Origin: Idiomarina baltica OS145
Lineage (GTDB): Bacteria; Pseudomonadota; Gammaproteobacteria; Enterobacterales; Alteromonadaceae
Assembly: GCF_000152885.1 (NCBI RefSeq)
Contig: NZ_CH672407.1
Coordinates: 239,020 to 303,019 of the forward strand
Direction of reading: 5' to 3'
DNA: 64,000 bases
Shown here in pieces: positions 1 through 9,808 of the stretch. Under the pieces are notes generated by a model, which was given only the letters and a program-made list of their open reading frames with translations, was not told the DNA's origin and did no database searches. The position numbers were made by a program, and so were the translations under genes. Position 1 is the stretch's first letter. Every line of letters begins with the position of its first letter.

Positions 1-2
1 GC

Positions 3-1097
3 CATGATCTACTGATTAGCTCGCCCACAGGTACAGGCAAAACCTTAGCGTTTTTGCTTCCTGTGCTACAACACATGATGGACTTTCCTCGCAAGCAACC
101 GGGCGCTGCGCGCGCACTTATTTTGGCGCCAACTCGTGAGTTGGCGGAACAAATATATCAACAAGCAGAGATGTTTCGTGCGCTCACAGAGCTCTCTTCT
201 GTCGTCGTTACTGGCGGCGTCAATTACGGTAGTCAGTTGAGCCGACTGGAGCAGAGCCATGACATAGTCATCGCAACCCCAGGCAGACTATTAGACTTAT
301 TAGAAGCCGAGCAATACGAGCTAGAAGCCGTTGAATGGTTAGTTATTGATGAAGCCGATCGTATGCTGGATATGGGCTTTAAAGGCGTTGTTAAGGACAT
401 TGCGCTGCACGCGCGTAATCGTCAACATGCAATTCTTTGTTCAGCGACGATTGAAAGTGACGGTGTGAAAGCATTCTCGCACACGCTATTAAATGAACCC
501 GAACTTATTGAGGTCACGCCTCCTAAGCGAGAACGCGGTAAAATAATTGAACACGCATATCTTGCAGATACCGATGATCACAAGCGTCAATTGTTGATGG
601 CGATATTAAAGCAGCATAGTGGTCGCTCGATTGTTTTTGCGCGCACCCGCGAACGAGTGCAGGCGCTAGCCAGCTTTCTCCAATCACAAGACGTACCCGT
701 CATGTTTTTACGTGGTGACTTACCACATGCTGAACGACAACAGAAAATCATCGAATTTAAGCGTCGTGATAACGCCGTGTTAGTCGCAACTGATGTGGCT
801 TCTCGCGGACTCGATATTGACGATATTAAATTGGTCATTAACTATGATTTGCCTAAACAGGCAGACGTTTATGTGCATAGAATAGGTCGTACTGCCCGCG
901 CCGGTCAAAAAGGATTAGCTATTTCACTCGTAGAAGCGCATGATGCACTTCTGCTAGGAAAAATCGAACGCTACATGGAGCATCGTCTTGATAGACGTGT
1001 GATTGATGGGCTCAAGCCGCAGTATAAATTTCCATCGACAGACAAAAAGCGTGTTAAGAAGAAGAAGCAAAGTAAGAAAACAAAGAAGCGCCGTTAA
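3..1097 (+). CDS. srmB: ATP-dependent RNA helicase SrmB, 5' end outside window
   Basis: DEAD-box RNA helicase; SrmB assists early assembly of the large ribosomal subunit. The reading frame is open to the left edge, so the N-terminus and start codon lie outside. Visible motifs in order: Walker A SPTGTGKT, PTRELA (Ia), TPGR (Ib), DEAD (II), SAT (III), ATDVASRGLDI (V) and HRIGRTARAG (VI), then a Lys/Arg-rich tail ending KKTKKRR. The segment LPVLQHMMDFPRK and the phrase SLVEAHDALLLGKIERY match E. coli SrmB from memory, which favours SrmB over RhlE or DeaD. The tail is shorter than in E. coli. The stop codon overlaps that of the convergent VanZ-like gene inside a hairpin. Confidence 0.93.
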   Translation, partial: HDLLISSPTGTGKTLAFLLPVLQHMMDFPRKQPGAARALILAPTRELAEQIYQQAEMFRALTELSSVVVTGGVNYGSQLSRLEQSHDIVIATPGRLLDLLEAEQYELEAVEWLVIDEADRMLDMGFKGVVKDIALHARNRQHAILCSATIESDGVKAFSHTLLNEPELIEVTPPKRERGKIIEHAYLADTDDHKRQLLMAILKQHSGRSIVFARTRERVQALASFLQSQDVPVMFLRGDLPHAERQQKIIEFKRRDNAVLVATDVASRGLDIDDIKLVINYDLPKQADVYVHRIGRTARAGQKGLAISLVEAHDALLLGKIERYMEHRLDRRVIDGLKPQYKFPSTDKKRVKKKKQSKKTKKRR

Positions 1098-1108
1098 TCG
1101 CGGCGCTT
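1086..1108. terminator. Bidirectional hairpin over the srmB / VanZ-like stop codons
   Basis: Perfect 8-bp stem AAGCGCCG / CGGCGCTT with a 7-nt loop that contains the overlapping stop codons of both convergent genes. On the minus strand the stem is followed by a U-rich run, on the plus strand by a short TTT. It probably acts as a shared terminator. Confidence 0.6.
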
Positions 1109-1468
1109 TCGATAGAGCCACAGCAAGGTAAAGTAAGCCGTCACGCCCGCAGCATCAGCAAGCCAATCCATTACGTCAGAGCCTCGCCCTGGAATATAAT
1201 ACTGAATCACTTCTATCGCACAGCCATATATGAGTAGCAGTGAGCTTGCGAGTTTACCCGATAGGTCAAAGGCCTTGTGAAGGGTCACGCTCAACAGGAA
1301 AAAAGCACTAAAATGAACCCATTTATCTGCATGAGGGATCATACGGCTCGCTTCATGACTTGGAAACTGCCATAAGAACGCGATGGTGATCACAATTAAT
1401 AAGCTTAAAAAAATCGCACGCGCAAACATGCGAGAACTCGTTAGGTTACTCAACGTCCTGTCCTTCAT
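1094..1468 (-). CDS. VanZ-like family small membrane protein
   Basis: A 124-residue polytopic inner-membrane protein with about four hydrophobic segments. It has the hallmarks of the VanZ-like family: HADKWVHFSAFF early, and a C-terminal Q-x-x-IPGRGSDVMDWLADAAG block, where the family carries a conserved R-x-x-D/E-x-x-D-x-x-A-N/A-x-x-G pattern. VanZ itself gives low-level teicoplanin resistance; chromosomal relatives like this one mostly have no known function. The 5' end overlaps the 3' end of thiI by 23 bp, so the two are probably cotranscribed. An internal ATG at codon 14 is an alternative start; neither start has a strong Shine-Dalgarno sequence. Confidence 0.8.
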   Translation of the reverse strand: MKDRTLSNLTSSRMFARAIFLSLLIVITIAFLWQFPSHEASRMIPHADKWVHFSAFFLLSVTLHKAFDLSGKLASSLLLIYGCAIEVIQYYIPGRGSDVMDWLADAAGVTAYFTLLWLYRKRRD

Positions 1469-2903
1469 ACACCGAAACGTTACTGTATCCTGCTTCCTGC
1501 AGAAGTAACGTTTGCATTTTACTCATCACACCTTGCGAACAATATAATAGATAGTGATTTGCGTCATCCAGTTTTACAAATTCTGACTGAACCTTGAAGA
1601 ATGGCATTTCAATCACCTCAAAGGAGGTCGATAGCGGTTGCTCTTCAATTTCGTCAGCTGTTCGAATATCAATGATGACCTTAGGCTTATCTGTCGCTGT
1701 ATGCTTTATTTGTACTTGGTCCTGTGCTGCCTTGGCAATGTCTTGCATACTAAGTACTTGGGCATTGCGAACGACTTGCTCGATAAGCGACATATCGAGC
1801 TTTGCTTCTTCTGCTAAGATAGCTCGCTCGTCGGCCTTTACGGTGGGTTTATTGGAAATAACACCACAATACTCTGGGATTGTTTTCGCTAAAGCTTCGG
1901 TTCCAATGCGCTTCGCTTGATCAACGATGGTTTGTTTGTCCGCTGTAATAAGTGGACGCAATACCAGTGTATCTGTCGCTTTATCGATGACTTGTAAGTT
2001 AGCCAACGTCTGGCTCGATACTTGTCCAATCGCTTCACCTGTGACCAACGCTTGCGCTTTTAAAAAGCCCGCAACACGCGTTGCTGCTCGTAGCATTTGA
2101 CGTTTTAGAACAACTCCCATGGCACCGTTGTCGACGTGGGTCAGAATATCTTCTACGATAGGCGCGAAGTCCACGCTGATAAACTTAATGGGATGCGACT
2201 TACTGTAACGGTCCCAAAGATAATGACATATTTGCTTAACGGCGACTTCGTGCGCGTCGCCACCGAGATTAAAAAAACAAAAGTGTGTGCGCGCGCCACG
2301 ACGAATGAAGTCAAAGCTCGCAACACTCGAGTCGAAGCCGCCGCTCATGAGACTCACCACGGTCTCCTGAGTAGGAATAGGAAAACCGCCCAGACCCTGC
2401 CTCCGGGTACCCACTAACTGAATATTTTGCTCAATAATTTGCAAAGTAATTTCATGCTCAGGCGCCTTTAATTGCACTTTTGCAGTCGGTTGATGCTCAA
2501 GAAGGTAGCCACCGATGTAGCGCTCCAGCTGTTGTGAAGAGAAATCATGATGCCCTTTACGCTTTACTCTGACCGCAAAGGTTTGTTGAGCGATTTTTTC
2601 TAGCCAGAACTGCGCGACCCACTCGGCAAGGATCTCGAACTCATCCAGGGGGCGCTCAACCACCTCAGCAAACCATGAAATCCCTGGCGTACAAGCCAAT
2701 TTATCAATCACCGCTTGACGCACATCTTCCTCTTCTGAGGGAGTACTCACTTCGATACGGTCCCACAACCATTTTACGTAGAGACCGGCATCTATATCGG
2801 CCAACACTTTACGTAGATTATTGGTGAGTACTTTTCCGTAACGCTTACGAACTGAGCGGCTTTTGATGGTGATTTCGGCATGCAACCGTACAACGAACTT
2901 CAT
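1446..2903 (-). CDS. thiI: tRNA 4-thiouridine sulfurtransferase ThiI with rhodanese domain
   Basis: ThiI transfers persulfide sulfur to U8 of tRNA (s4U) and supplies sulfur for the thiamin thiazole. At 485 residues it matches the long enterobacterial form (about 482). N-terminal ferredoxin-like and THUMP domains cover about residues 1-165. The PP-loop is SGGFDSSVAS near residue 187, and PEYCGVISNKPT holds the conserved mid-protein Cys. The C-terminal rhodanese domain has an active-site loop YCSQGVMS with Cys455, equivalent to E. coli Cys456. Keeping the rhodanese domain suggests it can serve both s4U and thiamin synthesis. Downstream of pomAB with a 70-bp gap, as in Vibrio. Confidence 0.96.
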   Translation of the reverse strand: MKFVVRLHAEITIKSRSVRKRYGKVLTNNLRKVLADIDAGLYVKWLWDRIEVSTPSEEEDVRQAVIDKLACTPGISWFAEVVERPLDEFEILAEWVAQFWLEKIAQQTFAVRVKRKGHHDFSSQQLERYIGGYLLEHQPTAKVQLKAPEHEITLQIIEQNIQLVGTRRQGLGGFPIPTQETVVSLMSGGFDSSVASFDFIRRGARTHFCFFNLGGDAHEVAVKQICHYLWDRYSKSHPIKFISVDFAPIVEDILTHVDNGAMGVVLKRQMLRAATRVAGFLKAQALVTGEAIGQVSSQTLANLQVIDKATDTLVLRPLITADKQTIVDQAKRIGTEALAKTIPEYCGVISNKPTVKADERAILAEEAKLDMSLIEQVVRNAQVLSMQDIAKAAQDQVQIKHTATDKPKVIIDIRTADEIEEQPLSTSFEVIEMPFFKVQSEFVKLDDANHYLLYCSQGVMSKMQTLLLQEAGYSNVSVYEGQDVE

Positions 2904-2973
2904 GGAGGCCCCAGTTTTAGCTAGTCTAAAAACCGATCATTATACGATTTTTTAACGCTGTGAGCCACCCGAG

Positions 2974-3903
2974 CTAGTCAATTACATCCACCGGGTCGGA
3001 CTCTTTCGCCTTGCCTTGCATAATAGCGATATCAACACGTCGGTTGAGCGCACGATTAGAGGTCGAGTTGTTCGGTACAATCGGTTTTGTATCGGCATAA
3101 CCCATCGTAACAAGGCGTGATTGATCGAACCCGTCTACTGAAGTCATCTCTTCAGCAACAGCGACAGCTCGTTTAGCGGATAAATCCCACTTTGAGGTGT
3201 ACATCTCAGAAACTAACGGTTGATTATCGGTATGCCCCGAGATCGTTATCTCGCCAGGAATATCTTTAAGCGCTTGTGCCACTTCCCGAATGACTGGCTT
3301 AAATTGCGGCTGTAAGAACGCAGAACCCTCTGGAAACGAACCATTTTCTTTAATTCGAATAATAATTTGTTGTCCCAATTGCTCTAATTCTAATGAGCCT
3401 GCCTTGATGTTATCACTTAATTGCTCTCGGATACGCTCCATTAGCTCCTTAACTTGCTGCTCTACCGCTGGATCGGACTCGCTTCCATCAACGGCCTTCT
3501 TATCCTCCTCGCTGTCGGCTTGCTGTCCACCCCGTTCGACCTGCTTACCTCCTGCAAAGTCTGATTCCCCATCTTGAAACTCCAAGGTTTGTTGGGTCAT
3601 TTCGACTGTTTGTTGCTGAATGGTCTCGATGGGCGTAGGTTCAGGACGCCCAGGCCGAAATTCCTGTGCAATAATACTTGTTCCCTTGGGTATGTCTTTT
3701 ACTTCAATTTTATTCTGAACACCCAGCGCATACTTCATAGAGCCGGCAATTTGCTTGAATTTAAGAACATCCATTTCAGAGAAAGCAAGAAGCAGCACGA
3801 AGAAGCACATTAGTAGTGTCATTAAATCAGCAAAAGTCGCCATCCACATAGGAAGCCCAGGGGGCGGGCAACGGCATTCTTCTTGATCGTCTGCGGCAGC
3901 CAT
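2974..3903 (-). CDS. pomB: Sodium-type flagellar stator protein PomB (MotB family)
   Basis: Stator B subunit that couples ion flow to flagellar rotation and anchors the stator to peptidoglycan. One N-terminal transmembrane helix carries the ion-binding Asp in WMATFADLMTLLMCFF (Asp26). A charged, Gln/Glu-rich linker follows, and then a C-terminal OmpA-like peptidoglycan-binding domain from about residue 190, with SGHTDNQP and NRALNRRVDI. Length (309) and the paired PomA-type partner indicate the Na+ type; ion specificity is inferred from the family. An unusual CRCPPPG stretch precedes the helix. It begins 5 bp after pomA. Confidence 0.93.
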   Translation of the reverse strand: MAAADDQEECRCPPPGLPMWMATFADLMTLLMCFFVLLLAFSEMDVLKFKQIAGSMKYALGVQNKIEVKDIPKGTSIIAQEFRPGRPEPTPIETIQQQTVEMTQQTLEFQDGESDFAGGKQVERGGQQADSEEDKKAVDGSESDPAVEQQVKELMERIREQLSDNIKAGSLELEQLGQQIIIRIKENGSFPEGSAFLQPQFKPVIREVAQALKDIPGEITISGHTDNQPLVSEMYTSKWDLSAKRAVAVAEEMTSVDGFDQSRLVTMGYADTKPIVPNNSTSNRALNRRVDIAIMQGKAKESDPVDVID

Positions 3904-3908
3904 AGGCG

Positions 3909-4676
3909 CTATTCGTCCTCATTCCCTTCATTGACACGTTTGGATTCGGCGAGGTAATTACGTAGCAAGCCCTCAATAACCCGTGGGTTTTGTCCATCCT
4001 GAATTCCTAAAATAGCATCCAAAATGAGCTGCCGGTTCAGCTTTTCCTGTTCCGCTCGCAGCACCAATTTATTCGCAATGGGAATCGCAATCACGTTGGC
4101 CAAAAATGCACCATACAGTGTTGTTAGCAATGCAACCGACATCGCCGGACCAATAGCCTTGGGATCATCCATATTAGCGAGCATCGCAACCAATCCAATG
4201 AGCGTACCAATCATCCCCATTGCCGGTGCTACGTCAGCCAAAATTTTAAAAAACCGAGCCCCCTCTTCATGTCGGGTAAAACTCATGCTGATGTCTTTGC
4301 TCAAAGTGTGCTTGACCACTTCCGCGTCATGACCGTCCACCAGCATATCCACGCCTTTCCGAAAAAAAGGATTAGGAATCTCTGCCTCTTCCAGCGCTAG
4401 GAAGCCACCTTTACGCGCCGAGTCAGCCATTTCGACGGCACTATCGATAAGTTCTTGAGGGTGTTCTATTTTAAAAAAGAAAGCTTTTACTACGACTTTG
4501 CCGGTGGCAAAAAACTGTTGTAGTGGAAAGTTGGCCATAACGATAAACAGCGAGCCACCCACAACAATCAATAAAGACTGAGTGTCAATGAAAAGACCGG
4601 GGTCACCACCCAATATCATCGCGGCAACAACAAAGCCTATGGCTCCAATGATCCCAACCAGCGTTGCTATATCCAC
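3909..4676 (-). CDS. pomA: Sodium-type flagellar stator protein PomA (MotA family)
   Basis: Stator A subunit with four transmembrane helices; with PomB it forms the ion channel that drives the flagellar motor. At 255 residues it matches Vibrio PomA (about 253), and the N-terminus MDIATLVGIIGAIGFV is PomA-like. The cytoplasmic loop (about residues 60-150) carries the charged residues that contact FliG, and APAMGMIGTLIGLVAML is the conserved third helix. The start is GTG, chosen because a strong GGAGGA lies 7-8 nt upstream. It is divergent from xseB, with a shared 171-bp promoter region. Confidence 0.93.
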   Translation of the reverse strand: MDIATLVGIIGAIGFVVAAMILGGDPGLFIDTQSLLIVVGGSLFIVMANFPLQQFFATGKVVVKAFFFKIEHPQELIDSAVEMADSARKGGFLALEEAEIPNPFFRKGVDMLVDGHDAEVVKHTLSKDISMSFTRHEEGARFFKILADVAPAMGMIGTLIGLVAMLANMDDPKAIGPAMSVALLTTLYGAFLANVIAIPIANKLVLRAEQEKLNRQLILDAILGIQDGQNPRVIEGLLRNYLAESKRVNEGNEDE

Positions 4677-4847
4677 TCAGCTTCCTCCACTTCACGCGAT
4701 AAATTTGGCACGTGATCAATTTTAAACATCCCACTCACTGTGGCAACCTATATTGTAAATTTAAGTAAACCACGCATTGATCATCGGCTGACAATCGAGT
4801 TTCTTTATATGATAATGAGCCTATATTGAAACTAAAGGTGACGCATT

Positions 4848-5090
4848 ATGGCAAAGAAGGAAGACAACCTATCGTTTGAACAAGCATTGCAACAACTTGA
4901 ACAGTTAGTGAATGAGCTTGAGCAAGGCGACCTTCCATTGGAGACGTCATTAGAAAAGTTTGAACAAGCGGTAAAGCTATCACGTTTAAGCCAAGCGCAG
5001 TTGCAGTCAGCAGAACAAAAGGTTTCAACGTTACTAGAAAAAAACGGCGAACAGGTGCTGAGTGAACAGCACAGTGAGGCGCGCGAGTGA
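4848..5090 (+). CDS. xseB: Exodeoxyribonuclease VII small subunit
   Basis: Small subunit of exonuclease VII, which degrades single-stranded DNA to oligonucleotides together with XseA (not in this window). At 80 residues it is typical of the family. The signature is LSFEQALQQLEQLVNELEQGDLPLE followed by a second amphipathic helix that forms the XseA-binding hairpin. AAGGTGA upstream is a good ribosome binding site. Its stop overlaps the GTG start of ispA, so it heads the conserved xseB-ispA-dxs operon. Confidence 0.95.
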   Translation: MAKKEDNLSFEQALQQLEQLVNELEQGDLPLETSLEKFEQAVKLSRLSQAQLQSAEQKVSTLLEKNGEQVLSEQHSEARE

Positions 5091-5974
5091 ATATTAAGCA
5101 GTTTACAGCCGAGGTCCGTAGTGCCGTCGATAACCGATTAAACCAACTGATCGAATCACACATTGCTTCTAGTTCACTTAAAGAAGCCATGGCATACGGC
5201 GTCTTACTTGGCGGCAAGCGTATCCGTCCCTACTTAACGATGGCTGTGGCCGAATTATGTGGGGCTGAAACTAACGATGCTTTGGACGCGGCTTGTGCCG
5301 TAGAATTGATCCACGCGTACTCATTAATTCATGATGACTTACCGGCGATGGACGACGATGAACTACGCCGAGGTCATCCCACGTGTCACATTAAGTTCGG
5401 TGAAGCGACAGCCGTATTAGCCGGTGATGCGCTGCAAACACTCGCTTTTGAGGTATTAAGCACCAACTTAGAGACTAAACTTTCCTCTCAACGACGTATC
5501 GCAATGATCCAGCATTTGGCCAGCGCCAGTGGTGCTAAAGGTATGTGTTTTGGACAGGCGCTGGATTTAGATGCCACCGGGCGCGCCATTGATGAGCTTG
5601 AACTTGAAAAGATACATCGTCACAAAACCGGTGCTTTAATACGTGCCTCTGCGGCACTTGGAGTGCTTGCAGGTAACGACGAAAGCCAACAATACTTAGA
5701 TCACTTTTGTGATTTCGCCAGCTGGATTGGACTTGCTTATCAAGTTTACGACGATATTCTTGACGTCGTCGGAAACACTGAAGTTATGGGTAAGCCACAA
5801 GGTTCAGATGAAGCCCACCACAAGGCGACTTACGTTGCGCTACTGGGGCTTGACGGAGCCAGTGAAAAACTGCTGTCATTGCATCAACAAGCACTACTGT
5901 CACTCAACAAGATCCCGTACAATACCCAAAAACTAGAAACATTTTCAGAGATCTTGCTGAAGCGCGATCACTAA
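5087..5974 (+). CDS. ispA: Farnesyl diphosphate synthase
   Basis: Condenses IPP with DMAPP and then GPP to give farnesyl diphosphate, the precursor of quinone side chains and undecaprenyl phosphate. 295 residues. Both Asp-rich motifs are present: [20 protein letters not shown] (first) and [12 protein letters not shown] (second), plus GGKRIRPYL near the N-terminus and [13 protein letters not shown]. The GTG start overlaps the xseB stop (GTGA), which supports translational coupling. Dxs, the first enzyme of the same pathway, follows 14 bp later. Confidence 0.95.
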   Translation: MNIKQFTAEVRSAVDNRLNQLIESHIASSSLKEAMAYGVLLGGKRIRPYLTMAVAELCGAETNDALDAACAVELIHAYSLIHDDLPAMDDDELRRGHPTCHIKFGEATAVLAGDALQTLAFEVLSTNLETKLSSQRRIAMIQHLASASGAKGMCFGQALDLDATGRAIDELELEKIHRHKTGALIRASAALGVLAGNDESQQYLDHFCDFASWIGLAYQVYDDILDVVGNTEVMGKPQGSDEAHHKATYVALLGLDGASEKLLSLHQQALLSLNKIPYNTQKLETFSEILLKRDH

Positions 5975-5988
5975 GTAATACGAGACCT

Positions 5989-7836
5989 ATGACCAAATTA
6001 TTAGACGGTATTGAATACCCAACAGATCTACGCAAGCTGCCTACACATCAATTAAACGCGCTCTGTGAGGAAGTACGCGCCTACTTACTGGACTCTGTCA
6101 GTCGCAGTAGTGGTCACTTAGCATCAGGGCTGGGTACAGTTGAACTGACCGTCGCTCTGCACTACGTCTACAACACACCAAAAGATAAGCTAGTTTGGGA
6201 CGTTGGTCATCAAGCCTATCCCCATAAGATTTTAACAGGACGAAAAAAGGCGCTGCATACAATCAGACAGAAAGATGGTTTGCACCCATTCCCATGGCGG
6301 GAAGAAAGTGAGTATGACGTTTTGTCTGTTGGTCACTCCAGTACCTCAATCTCAGCAGCATTAGGTATGGCGGTTGCCGCCCAGCGCAGTGGTTCTAACG
6401 AAAAGGTCGTCTCAATTATTGGTGACGGTGCAATGACAGCCGGCATGGTGTTTGAAGCGATGAACCATGCAGGCGATATTAAGCCTGACATGTTAGTGGT
6501 ACTAAATGATAACGACATGTCGATTTCTGAGAACGTAGGTGCCTTGAATCAGCATTTCGCGCGTCTTTTGTCGGGGCGTTTCTATACCAAAATACGTGAG
6601 CAAGGCAAAAAACTGCTTAAGCCGTTACCGCCCATCCATCACTTAGCTAGCCGTGCTGAAGAGCATATGAAAGGTATGATGGCACCCGGTACTATCTTTG
6701 AAGAGCTCGGATTTAATTATATTGGTCCCATTGATGGGCACGATGTGGACACCTTAGTTGAAACGCTGCGTAATATGAAGCACTTACGCGGTCCACAGCT
6801 GCTTCACGTAGTCACGCAAAAGGGAAAAGGCTATCGGCCTGCAGAAGCCGATCCTATCGGTTATCATGGCGTGCCTAAATTTGATCCGTCGCTGTCCAAG
6901 CTACCGGCGAAAAAGCCCGGAATCCCAAGTTACTCAGAGGTGTTCGGTGATTGGTTGTGTGATCACGCACAAGACGATGCCAAGTTAATGGCCATTACCC
7001 CTGCAATGCGAGAGGGGTCGGGAATGGTCAAATTCTCAAAACTTTATCCCGAGCAATATTTTGATGTCGCTATCGCCGAGCAGCACAGCGTAACTTATGC
7101 GGCTGGGCTCGCCATTGCTGGTCTTAAACCTGTTGTGGCTATTTATTCAACCTTTTTGCAGCGCGCCTATGATCAAGTCATTCATGATGTTGCGTTACAA
7201 AATCTCGATGTATTGTTCGCTATTGATCGCGCAGGTATTGTTGGTGCAGACGGACCTACTCACCAAGGTGCATTTGACTTAAGTTACCTCCGTTGCATTC
7301 CAAATATGGTCGTTATGACACCCAGTAACGAACAGGAGTGTCGCGATATGCTTTACACTGGCTATTGCCATCAGGGGCCTGCTGCAGTCCGCTATCCCCG
7401 TGGTAGCGGTACCGGTGTCACATTACGAGAACACGATAAGTTACTTACGTTAGGTGAAGCAAACATCATACGTCAGGGTAACGACGTTGCGATCCTAAAC
7501 TTTGGCACGCTGCTACCCGAGGCTATCGCGGTCGCCGAAGATATCAATGCAACAGTAGTCGATATGCGCTTTGTGAAGCCACTTGATAAGCAAGTCGCGA
7601 TTGATTGCGCTCGTCGCCATCAGCTTGTTGTAACGCTTGAAGAAAATGCCATCGCAGGTGGTGCAGGTAGTGCCGTAAACGAAGCACTGGCGAATTCAGG
7701 AATCAATACTCAAGTTCTAAACATTGGTTTACCTGATGAGTTTATAAAGCACGGTAGTCAAGATGAGGTTAAACAAGAAATTGGACTGAACGCTACGGCG
7801 ATTAAGTCGCGTATACAAGACTATTTAAACAGCTAA
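5989..7836 (+). CDS. dxs: 1-deoxy-D-xylulose-5-phosphate synthase
   Basis: Thiamin-diphosphate enzyme that joins pyruvate and glyceraldehyde 3-phosphate, the first step of the MEP isoprenoid pathway and a branch point to thiamin and pyridoxal. At 615 residues it is normal for the family (E. coli 620). The TPP-binding motif [18 protein letters not shown]...NDN is clear, as are [15 protein letters not shown] near the N-terminus and the pyrimidine-domain stretch [18 protein letters not shown] with its catalytic Glu. RYPRG and the C-terminal transketolase domain are intact. The convergent pgpA gene begins 14 bp beyond the stop. Confidence 0.97.
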   Translation: MTKLLDGIEYPTDLRKLPTHQLNALCEEVRAYLLDSVSRSSGHLASGLGTVELTVALHYVYNTPKDKLVWDVGHQAYPHKILTGRKKALHTIRQKDGLHPFPWREESEYDVLSVGHSSTSISAALGMAVAAQRSGSNEKVVSIIGDGAMTAGMVFEAMNHAGDIKPDMLVVLNDNDMSISENVGALNQHFARLLSGRFYTKIREQGKKLLKPLPPIHHLASRAEEHMKGMMAPGTIFEELGFNYIGPIDGHDVDTLVETLRNMKHLRGPQLLHVVTQKGKGYRPAEADPIGYHGVPKFDPSLSKLPAKKPGIPSYSEVFGDWLCDHAQDDAKLMAITPAMREGSGMVKFSKLYPEQYFDVAIAEQHSVTYAAGLAIAGLKPVVAIYSTFLQRAYDQVIHDVALQNLDVLFAIDRAGIVGADGPTHQGAFDLSYLRCIPNMVVMTPSNEQECRDMLYTGYCHQGPAAVRYPRGSGTGVTLREHDKLLTLGEANIIRQGNDVAILNFGTLLPEAIAVAEDINATVVDMRFVKPLDKQVAIDCARRHQLVVTLEENAIAGGAGSAVNEALANSGINTQVLNIGLPDEFIKHGSQDEVKQEIGLNATAIKSRIQDYLNS

Positions 7837-7850
7837 CAGGCGCCACGCGC

Positions 7851-8345
7851 CTACAGAAACCAGTCATGACCGATTGTTGTCGCAAGTATCAGTTGTAAAA
7901 CGAGGTTGCTCGCGATCCCCGCAAGCACGTCATCTAACATAATACCTGTTCCGCCATGCAGGCGTTTGTCCAACCAGCTAATTGGCCATGGTTTGAGAAT
8001 GTCGAATACGCGAAAGACCAAAAAGCCGACCATAAGTAAAGCCCAGTTAGCTGGCATGGCCCACATGGTAAACATCAAGCCGACGAACTCATCCCAAACA
8101 ATTGCTGGATGATCGTGTACACCCATTTTATCGGCCGCACTGCGACAAATATAGATGCCTAGCAGGGTGCTAAGCGCGACAAACAGGCTATAGCTAGTGA
8201 TGTCTAACCAAAGCATACCGTAGACCAATGGAACAGCAGCCAACGTGCCGAACGTGCCTGGTGCCTTTGGTGCTAGTCCAGAGCCAAATCCAAGAGCAAG
8301 TAAATCAACTGGATTCGCAAGTGAAAGCCCAGGAAATCGGCGCAT
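7851..8345 (-). CDS. pgpA: Phosphatidylglycerophosphatase A
   Basis: Membrane phosphatase that converts phosphatidylglycerophosphate to phosphatidylglycerol. Several transmembrane segments; family motifs are NPVDLLALGFGSGLAPKAPGT, HDHPAIVWDEFVG (metal and phosphate ligands) and LDDVLAGIASN at the C-terminus. I start it at the ATG one base after the thiL stop (TAATATG), with GGAG upstream. A longer TTG-initiated form (to 8381) would overlap thiL and adds 12 residues unlike the family N-terminus. It is last in the ribH-nusB-thiL-pgpA cluster. Confidence 0.93.
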   Translation of the reverse strand: MRRFPGLSLANPVDLLALGFGSGLAPKAPGTFGTLAAVPLVYGMLWLDITSYSLFVALSTLLGIYICRSAADKMGVHDHPAIVWDEFVGLMFTMWAMPANWALLMVGFLVFRVFDILKPWPISWLDKRLHGGTGIMLDDVLAGIASNLVLQLILATTIGHDWFL

Positions 8346-8346
8346 A

Positions 8347-9342
8347 TTAGGACGCTCCAAAATGGTTGTAACCCAATTCAATTTTAGGGAGTTCCCACGG
8401 CTCGCCTTGGTAAGTCATTCTCACCTGACGTGTCTCATCCTTTACCATTCGACCGATACAAATAGGTTTGTCTTTTAGATGTGACGTGATGGTTTCAAGT
8501 CGTCCGCGATTCTGCTCTGGTACAGTAAACAAAAGTTCATAGTCATCACCCGCAGTTAACGCCAATGAAAACGCCTCATCCAAGTCGAGAGTTTCAGTTA
8601 AAGCCATCGATAAAGGCAATTTATCAAGCTCTAACTGAACGCCCATTTGAGCGTTTGTAGGCAACAAATGAGACAAGTCTGCCAATAGCCCGTCTGAAAC
8701 ATCGATGCAACTATTAGCAACACCACGTAATAGCTGCCCTAAAGCGACCCTCGGAGTGGGATAGTGCAATCGATTAATTAATGACTGTAAATGGCGATGA
8801 GTTGCCGACAATTCACCTTGTAATAACCGCAATGCTAAACCCGCATCACCTAACGAGCCACTCACGTACAGCCAATCTCCAGCCCGCGCTTGATCGCGTC
8901 TAATCGCCGTACCGCTGGGCACAACGCCTTGAGCAGTATAAGTCAACGTTAAAGGACCACGCGTTGTATCACCACCTATCAGATCACACTCATAGTAGTT
9001 TGAGATCTCTTTTAAGCCTTCGCTAAAATCGTGCAGCCAATCAGTATCAACTCGCGGTAAAGTCAGTGCCAGACTTCCCCAACTCGGCACTGCCCCCATC
9101 GCCGCTAAATCACTTAAGTTCACGGCGACTAATTTGTGTCCAATTGCACGTGGGGGGGTATTTTTATCAAAATGAACGCCCTCGACCATGGTATCCGTCA
9201 CAGTAACGAGTTGATGATCTTCAGGCACTTCTGTCACAGCGCCGTCATCTCCTACGCCAACGATGACATCGCCACGATAAGATTCAGCTTTAAAGTAGTG
9301 TTCAATCAGATTGAATTCGTCGAGTTTTGGAGTCTGTGTCAT
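8347..9342 (-). CDS. thiL: Thiamin-monophosphate kinase
   Basis: Phosphorylates thiamin monophosphate to thiamin diphosphate, the active cofactor (used, for example, by Dxs in this window). 331 residues, PurM/AIR-synthase fold. Motifs include the N-terminal FNLIEHYF, VGVGDDGAV, the metal-binding VTVTDTMVEGVHF, VNLSDLAAMGA, IGGDTTRG and CIDVSDGLLADLSHL. No Shine-Dalgarno motif precedes the ATG. A perfect 8-bp hairpin sits just upstream between nusB and thiL and might modulate its translation. Confidence 0.95.
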   Translation of the reverse strand: MTQTPKLDEFNLIEHYFKAESYRGDVIVGVGDDGAVTEVPEDHQLVTVTDTMVEGVHFDKNTPPRAIGHKLVAVNLSDLAAMGAVPSWGSLALTLPRVDTDWLHDFSEGLKEISNYYECDLIGGDTTRGPLTLTYTAQGVVPSGTAIRRDQARAGDWLYVSGSLGDAGLALRLLQGELSATHRHLQSLINRLHYPTPRVALGQLLRGVANSCIDVSDGLLADLSHLLPTNAQMGVQLELDKLPLSMALTETLDLDEAFSLALTAGDDYELLFTVPEQNRGRLETITSHLKDKPICIGRMVKDETRQVRMTYQGEPWELPKIELGYNHFGAS

Positions 9343-9349
9343 AAGGGAG

Positions 9350-9369
9350 AAGAGCGGCGCACCGCTCTT
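9350..9369. other. Perfect inverted repeat between nusB and thiL
   Basis: An 8-bp perfect stem AAGAGCGG / CCGCTCTT with a CGCA loop. It is followed by a T-rich run only on the plus strand, although both flanking genes are on the minus strand. On the minus-strand transcript it ends 7 nt before the thiL start codon, in the ribosome-binding region. It may be an intra-operon attenuator or a translational hairpin; this is not proven. Confidence 0.5.
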
Positions 9370-9372
9370 TTA

Positions 9373-9792
9373 TTATTGGCGGGCAGGTCTTAATGCATCG
9401 ACAGCTTTGTCGAGTACACCATTCACAAAGCGGTGGCTATCATCAGCACCGAACGACTTGGCTAATTCGATAGCTTCATTAATTGCTACTTTATAGGGTA
9501 CATCGTAACGTTCACGTAGCTCATACGCAGCGATACGTAGGACCGCAAGCTCTACCGGATCCAATTCGCTGATCGGTCGATCAAGATAGGGTGCTATCGC
9601 TTCATCTAGGCTTTTATAGAACGCACCCACTCCTCGAAGCAACTCCAGAAAGTAATCCACATCAACTTTACTGGTGTCATTGTCGGTTAGAAACTGTGCT
9701 TCTATCTCATTAAATGTATTTTGCGATAACTGCCACGAGTAGACCGCTTGTACTGCAAGCTTTCTCGCTTTTCTGCGTGCTGCTGGTTTCAT
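9373..9792 (-). CDS. nusB: Transcription antitermination factor NusB
   Basis: All-helical RNA-binding protein that with NusE (S10) binds boxA RNA in rRNA antitermination. 139 residues, the E. coli length. N-terminal [19 protein letters not shown] contains the Arg-rich RNA-binding face, and the C-terminal half has [27 protein letters not shown], the best-conserved block. It lies 16 bp after ribH and 30 bp before thiL, the usual order. Confidence 0.96.
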   Translation of the reverse strand: MKPAARRKARKLAVQAVYSWQLSQNTFNEIEAQFLTDNDTSKVDVDYFLELLRGVGAFYKSLDEAIAPYLDRPISELDPVELAVLRIAAYELRERYDVPYKVAINEAIELAKSFGADDSHRFVNGVLDKAVDALRPARQ

Positions 9793-9808
9793 TCTTAATG
9801 CGTTCCTG

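Noticed and set aside
7838..7852. AGGCGC-CAC-GCGCCT inverted repeat between dxs and pgpA
   Set aside because: Stem of 6 with a 3-nt loop and no U-tract on either strand; it also covers the pgpA stop codon. Not convincing as a terminator.
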